This document shows positions 1 through 8,837 of a stretch of DNA of 64,000 nt, piece by piece (the first letter of the stretch is position 1; the number at the start of each line of letters is the position of its first letter). The position numbers and the translations under genes are program-made. Below the pieces are notes generated by a model. It did not search any database and was not told the DNA's origin. It was given only the letters and a program-made list of their open reading frames with translations. Origin of the DNA: Microglena sp. YARC (taxonomy: Eukaryota; Chlorophyta; Chlorophyceae; Chlamydomonadales; Chlamydomonadaceae); the NCBI GenBank assembly GCA_022414725.1, contig CM039466.1, positions 17,632,817 through 17,696,816 on the forward strand, in the 5' to 3' direction.

Positions 1-313
1 TCCATCAACGCTCACACCCACCAACACTCGCACCCCAACACTCACACCAACCGACACTCACACCCAGCAACACCCACCAACACCCACACTCCAACACCCA
101 CCAACACTGACCAACACTCAACCACCAACACCCAGTAACACCCACCAACTCCCCAAAACACCAACACCAAATCCCCACAACACTCACCAACACTCACACC
201 CACCAGCAACCACAAGCACCAACACTCACCCACCAACACTCACACCCACCAACACTCACCCACCAACACCTCACAACACCCACCAACACCTCACAACACC
301 CACCAACACTCAC
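1..313. repeat. Minisatellite in a topoisomerase II intron
   Basis: Degenerate tandem repeat of CCAACACTCACACCCA-type units fills the sequence from the window edge to the splice donor of the topoisomerase II exon. Short motifs such as CACCAACACTCAC recur many times with small length changes. The long overlapping open frames here are repeat artefacts. It lies in the intron downstream (on the minus strand) of exon 314-564. Confidence 0.85.
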
Positions 314-564
314 CTTATCGATGTCCACCTTCACTGTGTCCATGCTTGGGTCACGCACGCGGTTGTCCGCTGCATTCACAAGAATCTCATCGAAGATCTT
401 GTAGAGACCTGGGACGAAACTGATGGTGCTCTGCACCATGCGTGAGCCATCATGGACCCACATCTGCTGCTGCTGCTTCTCTGTACTGCCAATGTATGTG
501 TCAGGGCGCAGCAAGATGTGCTCCAGTTGACTCTTCTTCTGGTAGATCTCCTCGATGGCCTTGC
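314..564 (-). CDS. TOP2: DNA topoisomerase II, N-terminal ATPase exon (partial gene)
   Basis: This exon encodes part of the GHKL ATPase domain of eukaryotic type IIA DNA topoisomerase, the nuclear enzyme that passes one duplex through another using ATP. Translated on the minus strand it contains YQKKSQLEHILLRPDTYIGS, then MWVHDG, FVPGLYKIFDEILVNAADN and RDPSMD, a near-continuous match to the family as I know it. EILVNAADN is the N-box, whose Glu and Asn take part in ATP and magnesium binding. The exon is bounded by an acceptor (ctctcag before GCAAGG, at 565-571) and a strong donor (GTGAGT, 308-313). It starts inside a codon, so an upstream exon must supply one base. The rest of the gene lies beyond the left edge. 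Identity is nearly certain; the exon edges are inferred from splice signals. Confidence 0.95.
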
Positions 565-964
565 CTGAGAGTTGGGAAGGGATTGGTAGGGAGTTGGGAG
601 GGAGTTGGAAGGGAGGTGGGTGGGAATTGGGAGGGAGTTGGGAAGGAATTGGAAGGGAGTTGGGAGGGAATTGCGAGGGAATTGAGAGAAATTTGGGTGG
701 GCAGGGAAGAGCATCAGGGCAGGGCAGGGCAGGGAAGAGCAACGGGGCAGAGCAGGGCAGGGAAGAGCAGGGAAGAGCAGGGCAGGGCAGGGCAGGGCGA
801 AGCAGGGCAGGGCAGGGTAAGGCAAGGACTGGGCAGGGCAGGGCAAAGCAGGGCAGGGCAGGGTAAGGCAAGGACAGGGCAGGGCAGGGCGAAGCAGGGC
901 AGGGAAGGGTAAGGCAAGGACAGGCAAGGCAGCGCTGGGCTAGGCAGGGCAGGGGAGGTGGCAA
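565..964. repeat. Two purine-rich minisatellites in the topoisomerase II intron
   Basis: From about 575 to 700 the plus strand repeats GGGAGTTGGGAAGGAATT-like units of roughly 19-20 bp. From about 715 to 955 it repeats GGGCA/GGGCAGAGCAGG units of 5-10 bp. Both are strongly strand-asymmetric (G on plus). The Leu-Pro-Cys-Pro-rich open frames on the minus strand come from this composition and are not coding. Confidence 0.85.
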
Positions 965-2290
965 GTAGGTGGAGATGAGGAGACGAAAATGGTGGTGACG
1001 GGATACACAATTACTATATAATTATTGTTTTGGAAAAGGCATTGGAATGAGGTGGTGAGTTGAAATGGCATTGAAAGTGAGTTGTGAGGATGGACGACAC
1101 ATGATGTGATAAGCATGACTACTTTTAAACTATAGACCACTGATCAGGTCACCAGTTCAATCACTATTTACATTAAGTTACATGACAATGTCATCAACGG
1201 TCATTGTTGGCCAAAGACTCAACAACATCCGGGAGGTGTCCTCCAACAAATCACCAGACAAGGAAAGGCAATATTGCAGCAAGCAAGCATTATTATCAGC
1301 ATTTGATTCGTACCGGCGTGCAAACCCTCGGAAGGAACATTGTGAGCTTGGCTGGGGGCGAGAGGCTTGCCTGCTTTTGGCTTGGCTGCAGCCTTTCCCT
1401 GCAAGTTGAGTTGCATTTGTTTTGTTTTGTTTTGTTTTGGTTTGGTTTGTTTTGGTTTAGTTTGGGCTGGGTTGGGTGTCTTGGGTGGGTGGGCTGGGTT
1501 GAGTGAGGGGAAACAGGTTTATGTGTGAATAGGTTTCACAAGACGTTGTGAAACTATGCTGCATGGTTTTGTACCTTGCACTTGGACATGGCTTCGGACT
1601 GGGAAGAGTGAGGGGTGGGGGGGTGGGGGTGAGTGTGTGTGTGGGGGGGGGGAGAGGGGAGGGAGGGGAAGGGAAGGGAGGGGTAGGGGGGGGCAATAAA
1701 AGCTCCTTTCCAGGCAGTGGTTACTAGTGATATAAGTTGAAATGTTTTGAAAAAGAGAAATCAACAGAGAGAGGAGGCAAAGAATGGACGAATGATAACA
1801 GAAAGCAGCTCCAAACTACGAGGAGTGGAGATAGTACATTTGGGGACTGGGGACGGGGAAGGGGGCTACAGGTGTTTTTCAAGGCTGTGTGAAGGGAGGG
1901 GGGGGAGAGGTTGGTGGTGGTAGTGGTGGTGTTGGTGAGGAGTTGGGGTAAGGGGCGGGGGTGAGGGTAGGGGTGGGGGATGGTATTGGATATGTGGGAC
2001 CCTGGATGGTACAGATGGGTGTAAGAAGGGAGGGGGGGAGGGGAGAGGGGGTAGTGGTGGCGGAGGTGGCAGAGGTGGCGGAGGTGGTGGTGTGTGATGA
2101 GGGGTTGGGGTGGGGGGAGGGGCGGGGAGGTGGTGGGGGATGCATGGGGCCCTGAGAGGAACATATGGGTTGGTGAATGGAGGAGGGGAGGGGGATGGGA
2201 AGCTGGGGTGGGGGAGAGGGAAGATGAATATTCCGCATTTTTGCAATAAGCACGAGGAGCACTGATCAAAGGATCCTACATCAAACAAAC
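965..2290. other. Intron sequence with long polypurine tracts
   Basis: This stretch lies between the two proposed topoisomerase II exons. It holds a T/G-rich run (TTTTG units) near 1,418-1,500 and two long G/A-rich tracts at about 1,610-1,690 and 1,890-2,225 with almost no pyrimidines on the plus strand. No exon-like segment was recognised. The polypurine-polypyrimidine tracts could form triplex or G-quadruplex structures, but that is inference from composition only. Confidence 0.6.
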
Positions 2291-2371
2291 CTTGGTTTTT
2301 GCAGCTGGCGAAGGCGAGGGAGATGGCGAGGGTGAATTTTCCATGCTGTAGCAATCGCTATCTACGTCCAT
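2291..2371 (-). CDS. TOP2: Candidate first coding exon of topoisomerase II
   Basis: Read on the minus strand, an ATG at 2371 opens 27 codons (MDVDSDCYSMENS, then Ser-Pro repeats and AAKTK) up to a GTTTGT donor. An acidic, Ser/Pro-rich low-complexity start ending in Lys is typical of the region just before the ATPase domain in topoisomerase II. The phase does not match exon 314-564 if the donor at 2290 is used. A second GT five bases further on would give the needed phase, or a small exon in between was missed. Assignment rests on position, orientation and composition, not on a conserved motif. Confidence 0.45.
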
Positions 2372-2959
2372 GATGACAGACGGTAGTTTCTCTTTCGAGT
2401 TTCTCTCCTTTAGGCGTTTTGGGGACAGGTTGATCTGGACACCTCGACTAGCGGTTCGTTACCGAGTTGGGAAATAAGCTCGGCGAGCTCTGCTGCTCAA
2501 TCTCGTAATCCGCGCGCGGGTTTGAGCTTTCACGACAGACGCTTCAAAGGGATGCAAAATTTCAAAATCGAGCTGTACCGCTGCTGTACATTTATTGTCC
2601 TTAGGAGGACTTACCTCCTGTTGAGTCCTCCTGCCAGGCTGGGGCATGGAAGGCAGTCCTCATGCCAGGCTGGGACAGGGAGGCCTGGACCAAACTTCCA
2701 TGACCACGCCACCTCCCAATCCCTTTTCCAGTTTTCTTTCCCGGCCGCGACTGTTCTTGCGCTCTTGCACAATTCGTTTCGCTCCGTCTTCATCGCCAGC
2801 TCGTGTTACATATTTAGATACAGGGAGCGATCCATTCGCAGCCTGCGATTAAAGCGAAGCAATACCCACCCTGCTCCTTGGCGTATCAATTACTTCTCTT
2901 GTCATCACCCGGACATCTGGTTACAAATTCCCCGTTTTTAACTAGAAGCATAACGAGGC
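2372..2959. promoter_or_regulatory. Divergent intergenic region between TOP2 and the ARGLU1-like gene
   Basis: About 590 bp separate the proposed minus-strand start of topoisomerase II from the plus-strand start of the ARGLU1-like gene, so it probably holds both promoters and 5' leaders. It is not repetitive, unlike its surroundings, apart from a short duplicated motif (CCAGGCTGGG) near 2,635 and 2,665. An open frame of 139 codons on the plus strand (2,522-2,941) shows no recognisable domain. No TATA box was identified with confidence. Confidence 0.5.
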
Positions 2960-3000
2960 ATGGCACGATCCAACTCTCCAAAGCGCAGGAGGGACGACAA
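2960..3000 (+). CDS. ARGLU1: ARGLU1-like protein, exon 1
   Basis: An ATG opens a short basic Ser/Arg-type start (MARSNSPKRRRDD, then a split Lys codon) ending at a perfect GTGAGT donor at 3001. Known ARGLU1 proteins begin with an RS-rich segment followed by a long Arg/Glu-rich coiled coil. The first 13 residues here fit a shortened RS head. The exon ends in phase 2 (two bases of the next codon), exactly what exon 2 at 5447 requires. ARGLU1 is a nuclear protein linked to pre-mRNA splicing and Mediator-dependent transcription in animals. Confidence 0.65.
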
Positions 3001-3312
3001 GTGAGTCTCGTGCAGGATTATATCTTGGTATCAAAGCCTGGACGTTCCTCTCTTCGTTCTCCACCCCTGTGATATTGTTCACACCTGTGCTCAGGGTTGT
3101 ATCTGTTGTAGTAGTGTTTATACCATGCATGTTCCATGCAATAACTTGTCTAGGGATCAAAACCTGGATACGTTTCTCTATTGTCTTTACACTTCAGGTA
3201 GTGTGTAGTTGTGTTGGTGCCACCCATATCCTGTTTCTCTGCCTACGGACAGTAAGCAGCATGAAGGATTTTAGACCTTACATTGTTATTAAACAAACAT
3301 GAGCACCACATA

Positions 3313-3592
3313 CATATCCACCCATATCCATCCATACACATCCATCCATCCATCCATCCATTCATATCCATCCATATCCATCCATCCATATCCATCCATC
3401 CATCCTCGTCCATCCATATCCATCCATATCCATCCATATCCATCAATCCATCCATCCATATCCATCCATCCATATCCATCCATCCATCCTCGTCCATCCA
3501 TATCCATCCATATCCATCCATATCCATCCATATCCATCCATATCCATCCATATCCATCCATATCCATCCATCCATCCATATCCATCCATCGA
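3313..3592. repeat. (TCCATA/TCCATCCA)n satellite
   Basis: About 280 bp of TATCCA and TCCATCCA units, with occasional CTCGTCCA variants that recur as part of a longer phrase (near 3,402 and 3,487), so a segment of about 85 bp has itself been duplicated. Long open frames on both strands are by-products of the 4- and 6-bp periodicity. Confidence 0.95.
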
Positions 3593-3782
3593 ACAAGAGT
3601 ACCATGCATCCTATCTTTGCATTCTTGAGTGCATGTGACTTTTTGACCAGTTGACCTGTTACAGCACACTCAGTGCCCATCAAGTAAAACAAAGTTAGTT
3701 TTGGTCAGGGGCAACACACTCAGTTTTTAACAATTACAGCTCACTAAGTTTTCTGTTGATGATTAATAGATGTTATAAGCTG

Positions 3783-3783
3783 C

Positions 3784-3867
<84 letters not shown>

Positions 3868-3886
3868 AGAGAGAGAGAGAGAGAGA
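3783..3886. repeat. (GA)n microsatellite
   Basis: About 100 bp of near-pure GA dinucleotide with three AAAG interruptions. Confidence 0.97.
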
Positions 3887-4079
3887 TGTAAACGGTAAAT
3901 CGACGAAGGGCAGAACTATCGCTAATTGGCAATTGAATGAATAAGGAGTGCAGCTGGAGGAACAAATACCCAGCCGAGGTACTTCTTATTGAGATCAGTA
4001 CAAGGTCCTGGATTCACATATTGATAGGTTTAACAGTTTTGCACTGCTTGTATATTCTAAGTGGCAAACAGAGACTGGA

Positions 4080-4255
4080 CATATCTTGATTCGGACCATG
4101 CACACATACAAACGCACAACACGCACACATGCAAACACGCAACAGACAAGACGTACAAACACAAAACACATATAAACACATCATGTACATAAACACAACG
4201 CAAACAGACACATAACACACACATACAAACACACAACACATACGTATAAATCAAA
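4080..4255. repeat. CA-rich microsatellite
   Basis: ACACA-rich degenerate tract with repeated CACACATACAAACACACAAC-like phrases. It grades into the four-copy repeat that follows. Confidence 0.75.
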
Positions 4256-4257
4256 AA

Positions 4258-4745
4258 CTTGTGGCCTACCTATGTAGGGATGAGCGTCCTTCCACAAAAG
4301 AATATTCATCCCTGGAGTGGGGGGGGGTCGTCTCCAAAAGAAGCAAAATTCAGCACACACACATACCACACATACCACACACACATACCAACACACATAC
4401 CGACACACAACATAGACTCAAAAAAACGTGGCCTACGTTTGTAGGGATGAGCATCCTTCCACACAAGGATGGTCATCCCTGGGGGGGGCGGCGGCTCCAA
4501 AAGCCAATAACCTCTTGATTTGCACCACGCACATATACCAACACACAACATAGACTCAAACAAAACGTGGCCTACATTTGTAGAGATGAACGTCCTTCCG
4601 CACAAGGATGGTTCACTAGGGGTTTCGGCTCCAAAAGCCAATAATATCTTGATTTGCACCACAGACATATAGCAATACACAACATGGACTCAAAAACCCG
4701 TGGCCTATCTATGCAGGGATGAGCGTCCTTCCACATCGGCTCCAA
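4258..4745. repeat. Four-copy tandem unit containing GTGGCCTAC...GTAGGGATGAGCGTCCTT
   Basis: Copies begin near 4,261, 4,429, 4,567 and 4,699. Each carries a conserved block (GTGGCCTAC, then TGTAGGGATGAGCGTCCTTCC), then GGCTCCAAAAG and, between copies, CA-rich spacers ending ATAGACTCAAA. Copies differ by point changes and spacer length. Function unknown; it sits in intron 1. Confidence 0.8.
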
Positions 4746-4764
4746 AAGCGAAGAACAGGTGCGG

Positions 4765-4950
4765 ATGCTTGGGCTGTGTTGGGTGTTTGGGTTGGGTTGG
4801 GTGCTTGGGTTGGGTGTTTGGGGTGGGTTGGGTGCTTGGGGTGGGTTGGGTTGGGTGCTTGGGTTGGATCTCGATGGGGTGAGGGTGGGTGCTTGGGTTG
4901 GGTTGGATGCTTGGTTTGGTTTGGGTGCTTGGTTTGGGTTGGTGTATGGG
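4765..4950. repeat. GGTTGGGTGCTTGG-type minisatellite
   Basis: Irregular repeats of GGGTTGGGTGCTT and GGGGTGGGTTGGG units. It resembles telomere-like G-rich DNA only superficially, because the unit is not a constant 6-8 bp. Confidence 0.8.
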
Positions 4951-5446
4951 TAGAGTATGTCAATACACATACTCTAGGGGCTAGCATACTCTACCAATGT
5001 ATCTGATTGGACATCTGATCAGATGAAACTGAATATTTTGAAAATGCTATGTATGTAGGTATGTACATATGTAGGTATGTTACAATAGCTCACCCTACCA
5101 TATGCTATGCTATGTATGTAAGTTATAGTAGCTCCCCCTCCCCCTATGCAACTCTAGCTCCGGGGGCCTTGCATACGCCCCTACACGTGTACTCACGTTG
5201 TCTGTTTTGCATGAGCACTTATTTGTTTCCCTGTATGATTTTATATATCATCTCAGTGTCCAGAAAAGGTTACCTTGTAATTGTGTTAGAAGGCTGAGTT
5301 AGCCGATTTCATTAGCCTGGCATAAACAGCAAGTGGGTCTGGGTTCTAGGCTTACAAACGTTGCCTTCTGCTTGGGCACCAGTGCGCCCCCTCTTCTCAA
5401 GAAGAAGCATTGATGAACTGAACCCCAAACTGAAAATGCTATGCAG

Positions 5447-5500
5447 GCGCTACAGGCAGAAGGCTGGGACTGAGGGAGCACCGCCACAAGACGCCACCAA
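5447..5500 (+). CDS. ARGLU1: ARGLU1-like protein, exon 2
   Basis: A 54-bp segment flanked by an acceptor (CTATGCAG) and a consensus donor (GTAAGTAGGG). Entering in phase 2 from exon 1, it reads KRYRQKAGTEGAPPQDAT without a stop and leaves again in phase 2. The next exon (8708) begins with one base that completes an Asn codon. It encodes part of the low-complexity N-terminal region, which is poorly conserved in the family, so support comes from splice sites and phase agreement, not similarity. Confidence 0.55.
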
Positions 5501-5764
5501 GTAAGTAGGGACTGGCATATCCAGGGATTTTTTTCAAATCTGAATGTGGGTTTTTTCTAGCTTGATGGTTTTAGGCCTCCTCTAGGAACAGCTTTTTATA
5601 GCTTTTTAGGGACATTTAGGGCACACACAAAAACTCATATATTGCATTTCATATGACGCTGACCGAAGGCAGGTATGATATCATATGATGTCATACAAAC
5701 TGCATCATATGATATTCTATATAAATGGTAACTCTTGCCTAGTCAGACTCGGTGCTACCTGGTA

Positions 5765-6215
5765 AGAGCTGGAGCTGGCTGATGGTCCCAGGTTGCCAAA
5801 GTCAGTGCATGCTGCACCTTGGTCACCTTATCAGGCAGGGGTCCGAAGGAACGGGGGTTAGCAGGTCAAGGGCTGGAGCTGGTTGATGGTCCCAGGTTGC
5901 CAAAGTTCAATACGTCAGCGCATGCTGCGCCTTGGTCACCTGGTCAGGCAGGGGTCCGAAGGAACGGAGGTCAGCACGTGAAGAGCTGGTTGATGGTCCC
6001 ATGTTGCCAAAATCAACGCATGCTGCACCTTGGTCACCTGGTCAGGTAGGGGTCAGCAAGGAACGGAGGTCAGCAGGTCAACAGCTGGGAGCTGGCTGAT
6101 GGTCCCATGTTGCCAAAGTCAGTGCATGCTGCACCTTGGTCACCTTATCAGGCAGGGGTCAGCGGGGAACGGGGGTTAGCAGGTCAACAGCTGGTTGATG
6201 GTCCCAGGTTGCCAA
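5765..6215. repeat. 107-bp tandem repeat, about 5 copies
   Basis: Units centre on GCTGATGGTCCCAGGTTGCC, then AAAGTCAGTGCATGCTGCAC and CTTGGTCACC...TCAGG. Copies start near 5,772, 5,876, 5,985, 6,091 and 6,192, the last one partial. Divergence is moderate (point changes and 5-10 bp indels). Confidence 0.85.
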
Positions 6216-6294
6216 AGATTTCAGAGGAATTTTCAAGGCCACCAGAGGGTCTGCTAAGTTTGAATAGCGTGAAATAAAGATCTGGTTGATACAC

Positions 6295-6490
6295 ACGGGG
6301 CCACTGTTTTTTCTGTGCAACGCGCCGCAAATTGAGTGACTTGATGCAACCCCAGTGAGTCGCGCTGCCCCGCAAACCCCGCGGAGCGCGAAGTGCGCTG
6401 CCTGGGGGGTTCGGGGGCGCATTTCTGACTAGTTAAGCTAGACCCATGCGTCGCCATGCAGCGAAGGAATAGGTGGCGTCGTCAGAAACA
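6295..6490. repeat. Dispersed repeat, copy 1 (family with GCGACGCATCGCAAATTGAGTG core)
   Basis: This block shares GCAAATTGAGTGACT, then CAACCCCAGTG, GCATTTCTGACTAGTT and GCAGCGA with two others at about 34,460-34,650 and 49,765-49,965. Three copies in 64 kb mark a dispersed family, perhaps a short non-autonomous element; I cannot see clear ends or target duplications. Confidence 0.65.
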
Positions 6491-7164
6491 AAACACTGGT
6501 GCTTGTACCTGCCAGCAAACTTTCATTAACTTACATTAAAAACCGAGTTACCCGCTAGCAAACATACAAAAAGATCAGTGGTTCTTGTACCTGCTAGCAA
6601 ACTTACCTAAATTTACTAAAACAAAACAGTGCTACCCGCTAGCAAACTTACCAAACAAATCCTATGCAGCATCGCAAGCGACGTGGAAAATTGGCCGAGT
6701 GTGATGGCAACGGAACGAAAGGTGGTAACGATGGAGCTGACCAAAGCGAGTTAGGTACGCGACCGTTGGATGACGTGTCAGGCTTCAAGTTGTTTTCAAT
6801 TTTTCAGTCGGACAAACGGACGAATGGGTAACCCTGGTGGCCCCCTTGAAGAGGGGGCTCCGCCAAAAACAGTGGTACCCAGTAGCAAACTTACAACAAC
6901 AAAAAACTAGCACCAATACGCCTTCCCTGCGTAGCCCAGTAAGTCCAGCAGCTTCAGAGCTTTTTTATTTCAGAAAGGGGGTCTTATGATAGGGATCAGG
7001 GATTTGGTGTCTTTCAACGTTGGGCTCCTGTTAGCGATTTGGGTTGGCGCCCTAAGGGCCGGCCTGGGGGAGCCAGGGGGCAGGGCTGAGATTCAAGGCT
7101 CATGGCAGCGGAAGGTTGGGCCAAAACAGGGTCCCAGGTAGCGATCGGTATCCTATACAACCGG

Positions 7165-7742
7165 CATCTTACAAGCGCATACGAGCAAAGCGGTACAAGC
7201 GCATACAAGCAAAGCAGTACATCCTTACAAGCGCATACAAGCAAAGCGGTACAAGCGCATACAAGCAAAGCAGTACATCCTTACAAGCGCATATGAGCAA
7301 AGCGATACAAGCACATACAAGCAAAGCAGTACATCCTTACAAGCGCATATGAGCAAAGCGATACAAGCGCATACAAGCAAAGCAGTACATCCTTACAAGC
7401 GCATACGAGCAAAGCGATACAAGCGCATACAAGCAAAGCAGTACATCCTCACAAGCGCATACGAGCAAAGCGATACAAGCGCATACAAGCAAAGCAGTAC
7501 ATCCTTACAAGCGCATACGAGCAAAGCGATACAAGCGCATACAAGCAAAGCAGTACATCCTTACAAGCGCATACGAGCAAAGCGATACAAGCGCATACAA
7601 GCAAAGCAGTACATCCTTACAAGCGCATACGAGCAAAGCGATACAAGCGCATACAAGCAAAGCAGTACATCCTTACAAGCGCTTACGAGCAAAGCAATAC
7701 AAGCGCATACAAGCAAAACAGTACATCCTTACAAGAACATAC
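7165..7742. repeat. 56-bp tandem repeat, about 10 copies
   Basis: Each unit is two related 24-mers (TACAAGCGCATACGAGCAAA plus GCGA; TACAAGCGCATACAAGCAAA plus GCAG) and an 8-bp spacer TACATCCT. Copies are highly similar in the middle and diverge at the ends. Because 56 is not a multiple of three and the unit lacks plus-strand stops, it yields artefactual open frames up to 155 codons. Confidence 0.93.
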
Positions 7743-8023
7743 AGCAGAGCATAGCTTTTATTTTTGGCTCCAAGCGATTGCTTCTAGGCAGCTCCCCTAA
7801 CTGGCTATTCAGCTAGCGCAACCGAGTGCACCTTGAAGCTGGCACAATCAGCTACCCAGGACTGCTTTAATACTTGGAAGTAGCTAAGTGATAGGCAAAT
7901 GCAGCCATTCGTTTAATTCGAATTTTATCTCCAATGTTTGCTTTTAAATATAACATATTTAGATAGAGTGATTAGAAGTGCCCTCTCTAAATATGGTCTC
8001 TAATAAATATGGTCTCTAAAAAA

Positions 8024-8788
8024 GCTAAACACAGCTTGAGAAGCAGGTACTCTAGATCACCCCTAACACCACCATGCCCCCTCTACATTGCCCAGTAAAA
8101 CTAGCGGTAGACAAGCGCAGCAGTTAGCGCAACTGGAGGAGGTAGTGCTTCGCAATGTGCAGAAAGCTGTGACGAAGCTAAACACAGCTTGAGAAGCAGT
8201 TACTCTAGATCACCCCTAACACCACCATGCCCCCTCTACATTGCCCAGTAAAACTAGCAGTAGACAAGCGCAGCAGTTAGCGCAACTGGAGGAGGAAGTG
8301 CTTCGCAATGTGCAGGAAGCTGTGACGAAGCTAAACACAGCTTGAGAAGTAGTTACTCTAGATCACCCCTAACACCACCATGCCCCCTCTACATTGCCCA
8401 GTAAAACTAGCAGTAGACAAGCGCAGCAGTTAGCACAACTGGAAGAGGAAGTGCTTCGCAATGTGCAGGAGGCTGTGACGAAGCTAAACACAGCTTGAGA
8501 AGCAGTTACTCTAGATCACCCCTAACACCACCATGCCCCCTCTACATTGCCCAGTAAAACTAGCAGTAGACAAGCGCAGCAGTTAGCGCAACTGGAGGAG
8601 GAAGTGCTTCGCAATGTGCAGGAAGCTGTGACGAAGCTACACACAGCTTGAGAAGCAGTTACTCTAGATCACCCCTAACACCACCATGCACCCTCTACAT
8701 TGCCCAGTAAAACTAGCAGTATACAAGCACAGCAGTTAGCGCAACTGGAGGAGGAAGTGCTTCGCAATGTGGAGGAAGCTGTGACGAA
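8024..8788 (+). repeat. 153-bp tandem repeat x5 spanning the exon 3 acceptor
   Basis: Five units start with GCTAAACACAGCTTGAGAAG (or GCTACACAC) at 8024, 8177, 8330, 8483 and 8636, each exactly 153 bp apart. Each unit contains the 3' end of intron 2, the AG acceptor and the first part of exon 3 through GAAGCTGTGACGAAG. Only the last copy continues into the full exon and a splice donor. The upstream four are therefore pseudo-exon copies, and 153 bp equals 51 codons. Confidence 0.93.
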
Positions 8789-8837
8789 GATGGTAGAAAA
8801 GGAGATGGCCTCTGAGGATGTACAACGGAGAATTCAG
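8708..8837 (+). CDS. ARGLU1: ARGLU1-like protein, exon 3 (start of the conserved coiled coil)
   Basis: After the acceptor CATTGCCCAG the exon contributes one base to finish the split codon, then 43 codons ending at a GTAGCG donor in phase 0. The product QLAQLEEEVLRNVEEAVTKM followed by VEKEMASEDVQRRIQ follows the conserved ARGLU1 block as I know it (the LEEE-RVEEAV-K-VEE-SE-V---IQRRL region), a charged helical coiled coil. It is the most recognisable part of the gene. Four tandem partial copies of this exon precede it. ARGLU1 homologues act in the nucleus in splicing and transcription; here that role is inferred from similarity. Confidence 0.8.

Larger units (their letters stand above)
3001..5446 (+). 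other. Intron 1 of the ARGLU1-like gene
   Basis: The intron has a GTGAGT donor and an acceptor ending ATGCAG. It is largely simple-sequence DNA: (TCCA/TATCCA)n, (GA)n, CA-rich runs, a four-copy dispersed unit and a GGTTGGGTGCTT-type minisatellite, listed separately. Sequence from 3,005 to 3,300 contains two similar segments (around 3,030 and 3,150, each with GATCAAAACCTGG or ATCAAAGCCTGG) that suggest an old duplication. No exon was recognised. Confidence 0.6.
5501..8023 (+). other. Intron 2, left part
   Basis: Intronic DNA rich in tandem repeats (107-bp and 56-bp families, annotated separately) and one dispersed repeat copy at about 6,295-6,490. Between them, 6,490-7,150 contains several CTAGCAAACTTACC or GTACCTGCTAGCAAAC phrases, an old short repeat. 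7,745-8,020 shows nothing recognisable. No exon was found. Confidence 0.55.

Noticed and set aside
194..964. 256-codon minus-strand frame as one gene
   Set aside because: Only 314-564 is a real exon (topoisomerase II). The rest is Leu-Pro-Cys-Pro from a GGGCAGG minisatellite and intronic repeat.
2522..2941. 139-codon plus-strand frame in the divergent promoter region
   Set aside because: No domain or splice logic, and it occupies the proposed 5' leader of the ARGLU1-like gene; likely chance.
3283..3692. Open frames rich in Ile-His-Pro-Ser or Asp-Gly-Trp-Met
   Set aside because: Products of the TCCA/TATCCA satellite on both strands.
4765..4950. Interstitial telomere repeat
   Set aside because: GGTTGGGTGCTT units vary in length and sequence and do not form a constant TTTAGGG- or TTAGGG-type array.
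7116..7816. Lys/Arg/Gln-rich open frames up to 155 codons
   Set aside because: Created by the 56-bp repeat, which lacks plus-strand stops in all phases.
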